A stretch of 64,000 bases of DNA, taken from assembly GCF_002104995.1 (NCBI RefSeq), contig NW_024468265.1, positions 124,001-188,000 on the forward strand, read 5' to 3'. Every line of letters begins with the position of its first letter. Position 1 is the first letter of the stretch. The notes below the pieces were generated by a model. The model worked only from the letters and a program-made list of their open reading frames with translations, had not been told where the DNA came from and searched no databases. Source of the DNA: Linderina pennispora. Its lineage: Eukaryota; Kickxellomycota; Kickxellomycetes; Kickxellales; Kickxellaceae. The translations under genes and the position numbers were made by a program. Positions 10,594 through 21,299 of the stretch are shown here, piece after piece.

Positions 10594-11458
10594 ATGGCCG
10601 AAAGCAACCGACAGACGCCAGAGAACAGGCACCAGCACAGCCAAGTCGGCCAGTCGGCCAGCAGACGGCGCTCGACAGTATCGCCCGACACCACGCACAC
10701 GCCAGTGCGGCTGAAGCGCGAGAAGAGCCGCGAGTCGATGCAGACGACGAACGCAGCGCAAAATGGAGAAGATTGCAGAGCTGCGGCGGCGGCGGCAGCG
10801 CGATATGTCGGAGAACGTATCATCGGAGACCGACTCGGACGACGCGCCCGGACTCGTGCGTGCTCCAAGCAACGGACAGAAGCGCAAGTCAGCCATGGAG
10901 ACCGGAGAGCCACAGGGCGAGCAGTTTTTCAACAACGGCGAGCTGCGGCTGCTGCTGGACCCGATTGACCTGGCGGAGTTTGCGCCGGTGCTGGGGCAGC
11001 CGCCGTCGCAGCAGCAGCCGCCATCGCAGCAGCCAGCGGAGCGGGTGCCAGCGGTGGTGCGGCGGGCGACATATCAGGGCAATGTGCGGCTGGGCAGTGC
11101 AGGTGCAGGACGGTGGTGACGACTTTACAATTGATATTCCGCGCACGTCGCTGGCGCCGGTGGTGGTCGGGTACCGACGGGGCAAAGACGATCGGCAGTG
11201 CGTTTGGGCGTGGGCTGGGGCGGCGGCGGTCGGCGACGGTTGCGCCGCAGGCGGATGACGGGGTGGATGCGCAGCTGGCGGAGCGCGAGGCAGAGAACCA
11301 GGCGCTACGGCGGGAGCTTGGCGGGGCTGCACCAGTCGGTGCAGGCGCTGGGCGACCTGGTGATGGCGAGCCAGCTTGCGAGCGAGGCGGATGAATACCG
11401 ACGCGACCTGGATGAATGCCTTGACTCGAATAAAAATCAGGCGAACCGGTTTATATGA
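10594..11458 (+). CDS. unidentified protein with C-terminal coiled coil, several frameshifts
   Basis: The start is an ATG at 10594 (MAESNRQTPENRHQ). The reading must change frame near 10755 (an A run), 11100, 11170 and 11325 to stay protein-like. The pieces are a Ser/Arg-rich N-terminus, an acidic segment (SSETDSDDAPG), a Gln/Pro stretch, then GGDDFTIDIPRTSLAPVVVG and a Glu/Ala/Leu-rich coiled coil ending SEADEYRRDLDECLDSNKNQ. The implied product is about 280 residues. I do not recognise it. The last ~75 bases are duplicated downstream in the tandem repeat. With at least four shifts in under 900 bases it could be a decayed gene, but similar single-base insertions affect clear housekeeping genes nearby. 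Confidence 0.5.
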
Positions 11459-12013
11459 TCTACGAAAGGCAATATATCCTCCGCCAAGATGCGATGACAA
11501 AAGCCGAAGAGTGTTGTCCAGGAATCTTTCGTCTCCGCGGATATAAAAGACGGCGTCTCTCAGACCAGCGAGGCGGATGAGTACCAACGTGACCTGGATG
11601 AGTGCCTCGACTTGGATAAAAATCAGACGAACCGGCTTATATGATCTACGAAAGGCAATATATCCTCCGCCAAGATGCGATGACCAAAAGCCGAAGGAGC
11701 GTCGTCCAGGAATTTTTCGTCTTCGCGGATATAAAAGGCGGCATTTCTCGGACGAGCGAGCAGGGAGGGGGAGGTGCTGGGCAACCTGGATGATGGCGAG
11801 CCAGGCTTGCGAGCGAGGCGGATGAATACCGACGCGACCTGGATGAGTGCCTCGACTTGGATAAAAATCAGGCGAAGCCGGTTTATATGATTTACAAAAG
11901 GCAATATATCCTCCGCCAAAATGCGATGACCAAAGCCGAGGAGCGTCGTCCAGGAATCTTTCGTCTCCGCGGATATAAAAGGCGGCATCTCTCGGACGAG
12001 TGAGCAAGGGAGG
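11383..12013. repeat. three imperfect tandem repeats (about 185, 245 and 200 bp)
   Basis: Units begin at about 11383, 11568 and 11813, each with GAGGCGGATGA(A/G)TACC. Each unit copies the last ~75 coding bases of the upstream coiled-coil gene, then a shared stretch (tatatcctccgccaagatgc), then a TATA-like GGATATAAAAG(G/A)CGG. The second unit also carries an extra ~60 bases that copy sequence from just upstream of the first repeat start (CTGGATGATGGCGAGCCAG). Units differ by scattered substitutions and small indels, so the duplication is not brand new. The array sits between the coiled-coil gene and TUP1, so it may supply alternative 3' ends to one and promoters to the other. Confidence 0.85.
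11971..11980 (+). promoter_or_regulatory. TATA-like element upstream of TUP1 (third of three copies)
   Basis: GGATATAAAA lies about 190 bases upstream of the TUP1 ATG. The same element occurs in repeat units one and two (about 11539 and 11727). It would suit a TUP1 core promoter with a long 5' leader, but no start site can be read directly. Confidence 0.35.
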
Positions 12014-12167
12014 GGCAGGCTCTTGGGTCAATCGATTTTTTCTCTTTCACTCCCAAATTTTTTCTCCCTTTTATTTTCGACACTATTCACAGATATACTG
12101 CTTGAAGGACGTCAAAGGAGCCCAAAGGTTTTCATCGCACTCTTTATTTTATTCGTGTTCTTGACAA

Positions 12168-14151
12168 ATGTCGAACGTTTACAATCACCGGCAGATGGTC
12201 CCATCTGCGCCGCTGTCGTCGCGGGTGGCAGACCTGCTAGAGGCCCTACGGAACGAGTATGACACGCTGACACAGGACGCCTCAGCGATGAAGATTTACA
12301 AGGATGACTACGAGCAGCGTCGTAAGTATGAAGCGCAATTGGGGGGGCTAATAGGACACGAATTTGGCGGAGGGGAGAAGGAGCGCTAATTGGAGTTCTG
12401 ATTGTAGTCAACAGCCAAATCGCCGAAATGACGCTGTTCCAGAACTCGCTTGCGGAGCTGGAGCAGCGGCACCTTGGGATGCGGAAGCAGTACGAGGACG
12501 AAATTAACCGGCTGCGACGTGAGATCCACAACCTGGGGGGACCGCCGGTGGTGTCGGCACCGTTCATTGCGCAGCCGCAGCAGCAGGCGATGCTGGCGCC
12601 GGGGCAGGCGATGGCGATGAGCCAGGCGGGGCACAGCGGTGGAATGCCACCGGGCTCGCAGCCACACGTGTCGCAGGGCCCGGGCATGTACGGGATGCCG
12701 GCGGCGTCTGGGCCGCACAGCGGACCGAACGGGGCAGCCATGACACCTGGACAGCCGCCGATGGGCGGTGATGGGCACCCGGGAGCGCCGTATGCCATGG
12801 GGCCGTACGGACCGGGCGGTAACGTGCCGATGGGCGGTCACGGGCAGCCGCCGACGCCGCAGCAGCAGGCAGCGGGCGTGCAGAAGGACCGCAAGCCGAA
12901 TGTGATGGCGCAGCAGCAGCCGCAGGCGATGTCGAGCCGTCAGACGCCGACGCAGCCGGTACGCAGCGTGGGCCCGGCCGGGGCAAAGCCGGCGGGGCAG
13001 CCGGCGCCGGTGACACCTCAGCAACAGCAGCTGCAGCAACAGCAACAGCAGCAACAGCAAGGCATGGTGGGCAACAGCCAGCTAGCGGACATGGACCCTG
13101 ACTCGGTGCCACCGCAGCTGAAAGCGCGAGGGCCCCGACTGGTTTGTGATCTACAACGCCAAGATGCCGCGGCTGCTGAACATCGAGAACATGTTCACAC
13201 TGGAGCACAACAGCGTGGTGTGCTGTGTCAAGTTCAGCAACGACGGCAAGCTGCTGGCCACCGGCTGCAACCGCACCACGCAGATCTGGAACATGGCCAC
13301 CGGCAACAAGGAGGCTGTGCTGGCCGGATGAGAACGCGCCCAAGAACGGTGACCTGTACATCCGCGCTGTGTGCTTCAGCCCCGACGGAAAGTTCCTAGT
13401 GACAGGCGCTGAGGACAAGCAGATCCGCATCTGGGACATCGCCACCAAGAAAATCCGCCACATCCTGGCTGGCCACGAGCAGGACATCTACTCGCTGGAC
13501 TTCTCGCCCGACGGCCGCACCATTCTGTCGGGCTCGGGCGACCGCACTGTGCGCCTGTGGGATCTGGAGACCGGCAAGAACATCCACACCTTCACCATCG
13601 ACGATATGGGGCCCAAGGATGCCGGTGTGACCAGCGTGGCCTTCTCGCCCAATGGCCAGCTGGTTGCTGCTGCGTCGCTGGACAAGATGATCCGCCTGTG
13701 GGACGCCCCGTCGGGACAGTTCCTTGAGCGCATCGACGGCCACAAGGACTCGGTCTACGCCGTGGCGTTCTCGCCCGACGGCCAGTCGCTGCTGTCGGGG
13801 TCGCTGGACAAGACGCTGCGCATCTGGGACCTGGCACGTCCGGGCTCCAGCGGCCGCCCGTCGGGCCCGTCGACCTGCCGGTCCACGCTGACCGGCCACA
13901 AGGACTTTGTGCTGTCGGTGGCATACTCGCCCGACGGCAACTGGATTGTGTCGGGCAGCAAGGACCGCGGTGTGCAGTTCTGGGACCCGCGCACGTCGCA
14001 GACCCAGTGCATGCTGCAGGGCCACAAGAACTCGGTCATCTCTGTTGCCCTGTCGCCCACCCAGCACATGTTTGCCACCGGCTCTGGCGACTTCCGCGCG
14101 CGCGTGTGGTCCTACGAGAGCGCGTCGGGTGCGATGCAGCAGGCCATTTAA
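12168..14151 (+). CDS. TUP1: Tup1-family general transcriptional corepressor
   Basis: Tup1 works with Cyc8/Ssn6 to repress many gene sets. The start is the ATG at 12168. An 86-nt intron at 12322-12407 (GTAAGT donor, CTAAT near 12386, TAG acceptor) joins EQR to [15 protein letters not shown]. Together these form the N-terminal tetramerisation helix, followed by a Gln/Pro/Gly/Met-rich linker with a Gln run near 13030. Then come a Tup1-type segment ([20 protein letters not shown]) and seven WD40 repeats with typical FSPDG and (I/L)WD units, ending at the TAA at 14149-14151. Two single-base insertions break the frame, one in AAA near 13115 and one in GG near 13327. The conserved protein resumes at once after each. 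Confidence 0.95.
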
Positions 14152-15038
14152 ACATGCTGTTTTCCTAGTTTCCTTTTCCTTCTATTTAACTCTAAATATA
14201 AGCCATGTCTACCAATACTACATGTGGGGCTTGTCATATTCCACCGCATTCCACGCCGAGCACATGATACCGAATGCCTGTTCTTTTTTGGGGGGGAACG
14301 GCACGTCTGACCCATGACTGATGCCACTCCGTTTCCCACAGATCCCCGGCTGGTGCCCAGAGGCTTCCCCCTGCGGCCTGAGTGGCCAATGCCAACACCT
14401 AGAAGCGCCCACTCTCCACACAATACCGGTGAATTGCCGCTGTTACAACCGGGCATGTCGCAGTGTGGATGCGGCGCACTGCTGGTGCATATATTGAAAC
14501 CAGAACACCCACCCTCCGCCAATACAAGCCGACACGCACACTGCCCCCTCCTTTGTGGCCCACTCTGAAAAGAACTCCTCGGTGCCTCTTTGCAGGTCCA
14601 CAGAAAAACCTATTCTTGGAGCTTTCTCAGTGCTATCTGTCTCCATCTGCTTATCTTGATGGGAGGCGCAGAGCTCTTTGAATTGGAAACAGGAACTATG
14701 CGGCAAATCTCAAACAGAGAAAAGGGCGCCTGGCTGGGCGTGACCTGGAAAACAGATTGGCCGCCAGCACTCGAACTCTACATTTTAGAGCAAGCTGGAA
14801 GCCATGGGGGACTCGGCACTAAAAGGGAGCAGATCCCAGCCCAGAGACCCCCGCCCAACCACGCACTCTCCCTCCTCCCCCTTCCTGAGTACTCACGCGC
14901 ATCCCGCCTAGTTCTTTCTTCTTTCCTAGTGATAGCCAAACTCGCCACCAAAAAACAAAATCGGCTTCCAGTATTATTTTGAAGCTCCGCAATAAGAAAC
15001 ACACCCCCTTTTCAGTTTCCGAATCAAGTAGAGATTAT
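14152..15038. other. intergenic region
   Basis: About 890 bases between TUP1 and the pirin-like gene. Only weak open frames are seen on both strands. It holds the TUP1 3' UTR and the promoter of the next gene; pyrimidine-rich stretches occur near 14850-14990, just before the start codon region. Confidence 0.5.
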
Positions 15039-17031
15039 ATGGACTACTATTCCAACCAGCGCCCGTACGCCCACCAACCAGCGTCCAACCCTACAGCGCC
15101 GCTGTCGGCGGGCCCCCAGGCGGCCCGGCGCACCTACCCGGCAGTGCAGCGGGCGGTCTCGCCGCCGCACTCGCTCGGGTACCGCAAGCCGAACCGGAGC
15201 ATACCGGTGGGGAAAGGCCCGCAGCCGTTTGTGTATCCGGAGCTCAAGACTGCGTATCTGTCGCCGCCACCCATCGAGCCGCTGCAGGCGGCAGCACCGG
15301 CTTGCTCGCACGCGTATTCTGTGGCGCCGCAGCAGTACGCGTATCCCCAGTACACGCCCGCTTATGCGCTGCCGGCGGGGCCCGTGCACCCCGAGCATGC
15401 GTCCTACCAGGCGCAAGCGTACTCGCAGCCAGCGTATTCGCAGCCGCCTGCCTACTCGCAGCCGCTGGCCGCGTCGCCGGTCTACCCGCAGCTGCACCAC
15501 CACCAGTCCATGCAGGCGCTGGGGGCGTGGGCGGGCACTCAGCCGAAAGAGACACGGCCGCTGGTGGCCTACCATCGCCACTGGGAGCGGCAGCATGCGT
15601 CATCGCAGTTCGTCAAGCTGTTCCACTGTCTTGAACCCGTGGGGCTGCTGAGTGCAGCGGAAAAGAGTTCTGGCGCCGCGCGGAAGGGAAATCTGCTGCC
15701 GCTGTTCAAGGCCAACGAGGAGTGGATTATGCCAGGTAATGTATGCTGTCTTGGGGGTGCCTCTAGCTTGATAATGCAATATGCGGGGAGACGTGAAACG
15801 CTAATTGTCATTTTTCTGCTGTTCTTTAGATGTTGGCATGCCGCTGGAGAATCGCCCGGGCTACCGCTGCATCATGTATGTCGTCGATGGTGCTGGCGTT
15901 TTCGACAATGGTAAGTGTGCCGTGCTTTCCCCGACCTAGGGCATATTTTAATGTCCGCCCTCTCCTTCCCTCCTCCCTTGCCAACTATCTGTTTCCTCTC
16001 ATTCACGCCAGATCACATGAATGCACATCCCACTCCTCCCTTTTTTATTCCACACATGCACAATTCGCCTGCTTAATCCAAATGCACCTAATGCTTGTCT
16101 CCCTGCCACATATGCCAGTTCTTGGAACTTGACCAGTTTTCTGTTTTGCTCACCATTCTTGGGAAGTTGTGTCTGGATTCATTTTTGAGTAGGACTCAGT
16201 GGCGACAAGATCCTCAGCAAGGGTGCTCTCTACATGTCCACCACTGGCCATGACGCCTCCGCATACATCCGGAATGCAAGCACGTCTCACCCCATCCACA
16301 TCCTGCGCCTGTGGATCGACATTGCCCCCTCGGCCACGCCGCCCGAGCTCGACAATGACAGTGGCGTGAACCTGGCTGACCGCCCGTACTCGCCGCAAAA
16401 GCACACTGCGGGATTCTCCGACTTTTCGCACTCTCTGCGCTACATCACCGATTCGGACAAGCGCAACTGCCTTTTGACTTTATTGCATCCACGCAACTAT
16501 TGGCCGCAATACGGCAATACTACGCAGATTTTTGGACCAGTCGATACGGCCAGCCGCCAGTCTCTGGCAACCTCTTATCTGTCGCAGTCAATGTCGGCGC
16601 TTGCCCGCCCCAGCTACTATGCGCCGGACGCATCGCTCAGCGCTGCGGGCTCGTACGAGTGGTCGGTTGACACGCATATGGCCATGCGTGCGTGCGCCGA
16701 ACCCCTTCTTGTTGACGAGGACCTGTTTGTTTCGGTGTGCTTTTTGGACGCTGGCCAATCTGTCACCTACGTGCCGCTTGACTCGTTCGACCGCCATAGA
16801 AATGCAGCCAGCGGGAAGCGCCGCCGCGTGTGGATCCAGAATGTCATCATGGATTTGAAGCGTGATAGTACCGAGAATGCTGGCCGCTTGGTCATCAATG
16901 GCGACACCGCCAGTCGCATGCGTCCTGGCGACTCTGCATATGTCCGCAAGCTGGCACCCACTGAGTCTCTGCACATCTTTAATTGCGGCCGCAGCGGAAT
17001 CGAATTCATTATTGCTGAGACTCCCTATTGA
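15039..17031 (+). CDS. pirin-like bicupin protein with Tyr/Pro/Gln-rich N-terminal extension
   Basis: Three exons are inferred: 15039-15735, 15830-15910 and 16193-17031. Intron 1 (94 nt) has a GTAATG donor and GCTAAT near 15800. Intron 2 (282 nt) has GTAAGT and a TAG acceptor that keeps phase. The first ~170 residues are low-complexity repeats of the AYSQP type. A folded part follows: RPLVAYHRHWERQHASS, then YRCIMYVVDGAGVFDN, KGALYMSTTGHDASAYIRNA and PIHILRLWIDI. The order (damped first cupin strand, then an MSxGxxxxxxxxNAS-like block and LxxWI) resembles the YhaK/pirin family. A second cupin-like half and a C-terminal extension bring the length to about 540 residues, far beyond bacterial pirins (~240). 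The canonical metal histidines are not obvious, so enzymatic activity is doubtful. An upstream in-frame ATG at 14979 is an alternative start. Confidence 0.65.
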
Positions 17032-18100
17032 TTTATATCCCCCACTCATACATTTTGCCTAGCTATTGTCCATATTTATACATGCTGTATCTTAACCACT
17101 GTATGCGTTGCTGCGCTGGATTATTATGTGTGGAGTCGAATGTGGCAATCCGAGTCTTGGCGTCCAAATGTGATTTGAAAAATCAGGCCTGATGTTTTCC
17201 TGAGCAATCAAGTGCATCCAGACTCAAGCCAGCGACATACTGTGTCACTGAGCAAAGAAAAATGGCTCAGCGACGGCATTGCTACAAATAGACTCAACCT
17301 TCTAGCAACCGCAAAGTCCAAGAAACGGACTTACTGTGTTATGTACACAGTGAAATTTGCCAGGCTTCAAGTCATGCCACAGACTCGATATGACCAGTGC
17401 AAATAGAGGTTGCTATTGAATATGGATTGTATAAGCGCCAACTTGTGCCTTACCTTTTTGCTCCTCTCCACTACTCTTATTCCCAACTATCATTTTCACG
17501 CCTATTTCCGCCTAAACAGCTGCCATACAAATACCTGCAAGAAATACCATGTGCCTTGTCACTTACGGGGATATACCTTCCGTAGACCAGGAGGACAGCC
17601 GTATAATAGCCATTTCCCCCGAGCTTCCCTTGCCGCCTCCGGAACTTGAACATCGATATCAACCTCTGAAGGATCCTAAAGATCGTCCCGGGTATCATGG
17701 TGGTGAGCCTCTGCAATCACAAGAAGTGCTATGATAAAAACTGCTTGGTCGGATTCTTTCAGAGAATGGTGATGTAGGCGATGATGCGATGATGCGATGA
17801 TTCGCACTAGAAAATTGCTGTCGTTTGTGTCTACACTTAGCTACAACGTACCAATTTATCCTACTCGGCCTAGCATTGATGAACCACTGCAAATGCCACA
17901 ATATCCCGAATAGGCTGGGCGGCATATCTAGTTAGGCTTCTCTCAGGATACTGCAACCTCAAGTGCCAGACTAACTCCCAAGGAGCATATCGCAGGATTC
18001 ATAGCTGGTGAAAAGAAACGTAAGTGTAGTGGGGGTTAAAAGCCTTCCTAAAAGGTTATGAAGAGCTAGCTGTACGACAGTTGGCACTAAACCTGACATA
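17032..18100. other. AT-rich convergent intergenic region
   Basis: About 1.07 kb between the 3' ends of the pirin-like gene (plus) and the CAP gene (minus). Short open frames only. No RNA gene or repeat structure recognised. Confidence 0.5.
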
Positions 18101-18520
18101 TCATGCCAATGCGAACACCTGTGTCCAGTACTTGTTCTGAATACCAAATCCGACGATATTGTATTCCCCAAGCATGTTCCGGTGATGTCCAGGGCTGTTT
18201 ATCCATCCCTGAACCACGCTCCTCACATCAGGCTGGTTCCAAGCGACGTTTTCTGCGCACCCCCGGATATTGGGAACCCTTCGCTGCACACGGGTCATCA
18301 GCGGGCCTGAGCTGTCATTGTGAGTCATTGCATTGGTATGTGCTTGGTAGTTGGAGTGCTCTTGGGCGGAATGACAGAGGCGGATATCGAGGTTGAGGGG
18401 ACGGCGGTGGTATCTTGCGCGCTCGGCATTGACAAGGTTGAGCATTTCAATTTGCCACTGCTGGAAGGACATGATTGAAGACCTGGCTGTAGATTTTACT
18501 GAGAAGTGTGTAAAAATCAT
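18101..18520 (-). CDS. CAP/SCP-domain (PR-1-like) protein without obvious signal peptide
   Basis: CAP-domain proteins are usually secreted and bind sterols or other lipids. This one has all the CAP boxes in order: MLNLVNAERARYHRRPLNLD at the start, AQEHSNYQAHTNAMTHND carrying the first His, GCAENVAWN with the conserved Glu, and WINSPGHHRNMLGEYNIVGFG with the second His, ending in YWTQVFA. Two starts are possible: the ATG at 18518-18520 or the one at 18470-18472 (MSFQQWQIEM), which begins right at the domain. Neither gives a convincing hydrophobic signal sequence, which is unusual for the family. An unseen 5' exon could supply one. Confidence 0.88.
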   Translation of the reverse strand: MIFTHFSVKSTARSSIMSFQQWQIEMLNLVNAERARYHRRPLNLDIRLCHSAQEHSNYQAHTNAMTHNDSSGPLMTRVQRRVPNIRGCAENVAWNQPDVRSVVQGWINSPGHHRNMLGEYNIVGFGIQNKYWTQVFALA

Positions 18521-18826
18521 ATGGAACGACAAATTGTTGGTATTGAAGGTAGCTGGTCCCAGGTGTTGTTTTATAGGCGATTTCTAGTAGGGGACATTCA
18601 CAATGAAGTAGCCGGCAAGAAGTAGCAAATGACGAGTGACAAGTGACAAGTGGCAAGTTGGGGAATGGGTCACCTGCACCCAGATGTCAAATATGCATAC
18701 TGACAAGATGGACCCAGTCAATAGCTTGTGCATTGAGCTGTCTGGATATGGCAACCTGCTGATTTCTAGGCAACCCAGGCCGATTTTCTTGGCAAAAATA
18801 TATTCCAATGGCCACGTCTCAAAATG
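18521..18826. other. intergenic region
   Basis: About 300 bases between the CAP gene start and the stop of the first aquaglyceroporin, both minus strand. A short direct repeat of the kind acaagtgacaagtggcaagt lies near 18635-18657. Nothing else is visible. Confidence 0.45.
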
Positions 18827-19783
18827 CTACTTGTTCCAGTATCTGCGTCGAACCTTGTCTGGCTTTACCTCCTCCGGCACAACCACATAGTCGTATGCAC
18901 CACAGGCAGCTATTGCACCAATAAACGGACCCACCAGCGGCACATAAAAGTAATACCCATGTACCCTGAACACGTCTGTCCAGCCAGCCGCCAGGATAAA
19001 CAGGCGCGGTCCCAGGTCTCGCGCAGGATTCAGCCCTACCGCCGCTATGTGTTGAGTTCCTGCAAGAATTATCGCTATAAGAAATAACGCGACAAGCAGG
19101 GCGCCTGTTGTTGCACTCAAAGTCATTCGCTTGTCTGCTATAAAGAAAATAAAATACATCAGGCAGAACGTAAAGGCAACCTCGTTGAAAAGCAAGTTGG
19201 CATTGGTATATACGCCTTCAATAGCTGGCTGAACAACAAATATTCCGGCGGTTGCTTTTGGTCCCAGACTCTGTCTATGCCCACCGTCATACATATCCCA
19301 GATTGGGAAATAGAATATCCAAGTGAAGAAGGCAGCGACAAACCCGCCCAATATTTGCGCAAAGACCATTCCTGGAACACGCCTCCAGGGATAGTGTCCA
19401 AATACGGCCAGACTGACGGTCAGCGCCGGGTTTAGATGGGCACCCGACACACCGACAGACGATACGATACCCCCGACGAGAGCACCACCCCAGCCTAGCG
19501 CTGTTGTCAGGTCGCGGGAGCTTGTATTTTCAAGCTGCCTGAACACCACTTGTGCATCTATGGAAAGACCAACCATCATGAAGATGGACACTGACAGGAA
19601 CTCGGCCACCTCCGCGTTATAGGTATAAAGGAACCGCCGAAACCAATTTCTTGGACAAGTCATTGCCTCAAGCTCATCGCCCTCTTCCTTGCAGATGTGT
19701 AATTCCGTGCCCGTAATCCCAGCCTCTTCCAAACCAAGCGAATCTACCGTCATAGCCGGCCTTATTCTATTATTGAGAGTCAT
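18827..19783 (-). CDS. aquaglyceroporin (MIP family), tandem copy 1
   Basis: MIP channels pass water, glycerol and other small solutes across the membrane. The first NPA box is SGAHLNPALTVSLAVFGHYP and the second is GLNPARDLGPRLF. An Asp after the NPAR is the mark of the glycerol-facilitator branch. Six hydrophobic segments surround these boxes, with about 50 polar residues before the first. The start is the ATG at 19781-19783 (MTLNNRIRPAM); a second ATG at 19751-19753 is possible. This is the downstream-most of four same-strand paralogues. The frame is intact and all key residues are present. Confidence 0.95.
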   Translation of the reverse strand: MTLNNRIRPAMTVDSLGLEEAGITGTELHICKEEGDELEAMTCPRNWFRRFLYTYNAEVAEFLSVSIFMMVGLSIDAQVVFRQLENTSSRDLTTALGWGGALVGGIVSSVGVSGAHLNPALTVSLAVFGHYPWRRVPGMVFAQILGGFVAAFFTWIFYFPIWDMYDGGHRQSLGPKATAGIFVVQPAIEGVYTNANLLFNEVAFTFCLMYFIFFIADKRMTLSATTGALLVALFLIAIILAGTQHIAAVGLNPARDLGPRLFILAAGWTDVFRVHGYYFYVPLVGPFIGAIAACGAYDYVVVPEEVKPDKVRRRYWNK

Positions 19784-20342
19784 GCTCTTCAAGTATGGAT
19801 ATTTGCCAAAGGTGAAAGAAGGGGGTTGAAGATATGAAGTGACCTAAGGTAATATTCAAAAGGGGAGGCTAAGGTGTTGTTGCTAGACAGGGCGGCAGCA
19901 CGCAAAAGGGCTTTTTGTATGTAATGCCCTCCATATAACCATTTTTGTGGCGGCAGTTGAAGTGGTAGAATGTTTTTGCAGCACGGGTTTGCTCCATGAT
20001 GATTTTAGTGTCACCTGTTTCGTGCAAAAGCTGTAGGTGCATCTCTACAGCCATATACTGTTGGATAAGAAAATGCAAGGATGTGCCTCGGTGCATCTTA
20101 GCATAATAGGCGCTTGGAATGCATGCGTACTTGCTCCCGGGGTAATATCTGTGGGTGGATTTTTTGGTGCTACGGTCTGAACAGCAGTCCTGGAACAATG
20201 TCGCCAATGGCCTGCAGCATATTCTGCGGCTGATATTGCCAGGCAGTCATACTGCCAACACGGAGAAATGGTAGGTCTATCCTGGCACTATGCTGATCAC
20301 TTTATTATGCGAACAATTTCGCGGGTATAAGGAGAAAAAGAA
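19784..20342. other. intergenic region between aquaglyceroporins 1 and 2
   Basis: About 560 bases containing the promoter of copy 1 and the 3' UTR of copy 2. A 112-codon minus-strand frame (19869-20207) exists but shows no recognisable domain, and its Cys/His content looks random. Confidence 0.45.
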
Positions 20343-21299
20343 TTATTTGTTCCAGTACACCTTGCGGATGCTCTTCGGCTTGTCTTCCTCAGAGACAATC
20401 AGGTAGTCATAGACACCGCGGGCTGCTATGCCACCCACAAAGGGAGCAATGAGGGGAACGAAGAAGAAGTGGTTGTGCACTTTGAAAATATCGCGGTAGC
20501 CTACAATGAAAATGAAGAGGCGGGGCCCAAAGTCGCGCGCCGGGTTCAATGCAGTGTCTGCCACATACTGGTCACCAGCCATGACAATTGCGGTGACGAA
20601 TAAACCGATAAGCAGGGCTGCCGTAGTCGCACTGAGCGTCATCCGCTTGTCGATGACAAAATAAATAAAGAACAAAAGAATAAACGTCATCAGAGCCTCG
20701 TTGAAGAACAGGTTCGCATTGGTGTACACTCCTTCCACGCTTGGCTGAACGATAAATGCAAGCGCAGTCCCCTGCGGACCAAGGCTGCGGCGATGGCCGC
20801 CGTCAAAGAGGTCCCATGCCGGAAAGTAGTACAGCCAGTTCAGAAATGCCCCAAAGAAACAGCCCAGGAACTGGGCAACGATCATGGTTGGCACTCGTTT
20901 CCATGGAAAATGGCCAAACACAGCTAGGCTGACCGTCATCGCGGGGTTGATATGCGAACCCGACGATGCACATGACATTACAACGGCACCGATTACAGCG
21001 CAGCCCCACCCCAAGCCCATGCTAAGATCGTGCGTGCTGGTGCTGTCAGGCTGTCTGAGAATGATCTGGGTGTCAATAGCCAATCCCAAGAAGATGAATA
21101 TAGCAAGGGCAAAAAACTCTGCAACCTCAGCGTTGAACACGTAGAGGAAGCGCTTGAATATGTTTGTTGGCATTGGGTACATGTTGGACTCCTCCTCGCC
21201 AACAGCCAGCTTGGGTGGACCCTCACTGGTAAGGCCGGACTTGCCCGACTCGATGGAACCTAGAGGCAGCGATGAGTGCTTGTTCTCGCCTGTTGACAT
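20343..21299 (-). CDS. aquaglyceroporin (MIP family), tandem copy 2
   Basis: The ATG at 21297-21299 gives MSTGENKHSSLPLG and an N-terminal cytosolic tail of about 55 residues. The NPA boxes are SGSHINPAMTVSLAVFGHFP and ALNPARDFGPRLF, so it is an aquaglyceroporin with Asp after the second box. The pattern NIFKRFLYVFNAEVAEFFAL before the first membrane span is shared with the other copies (FKRFLYxxNAEVxEFF). The C-terminus ends SIRKVYWNK, like copy 1 (RRRYWNK), so copies 1 and 2 form one pair and copies 3 and 4 another. The frame is intact. Confidence 0.95.
   Translation of the reverse strand: MSTGENKHSSLPLGSIESGKSGLTSEGPPKLAVGEEESNMYPMPTNIFKRFLYVFNAEVAEFFALAIFIFLGLAIDTQIILRQPDSTSTHDLSMGLGWGCAVIGAVVMSCASSGSHINPAMTVSLAVFGHFPWKRVPTMIVAQFLGCFFGAFLNWLYYFPAWDLFDGGHRRSLGPQGTALAFIVQPSVEGVYTNANLFFNEALMTFILLFFIYFVIDKRMTLSATTAALLIGLFVTAIVMAGDQYVADTALNPARDFGPRLFIFIVGYRDIFKVHNHFFFVPLIAPFVGGIAARGVYDYLIVSEEDKPKSIRKVYWNK

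Noticed and set aside
10889..12031. A 380-codon minus-strand open frame through the tandem repeats
   Set aside because: It is antisense to a gene and to the repeat array; its internal repeats follow from the DNA repeats, and no domain is visible. GC-rich third positions on the other strand explain the openness.
19869..20207. A 112-codon minus-strand frame between aquaglyceroporins 1 and 2
   Set aside because: No recognisable motif, and it lies where promoter and 3' UTR are expected. Kept as a weak possibility only.
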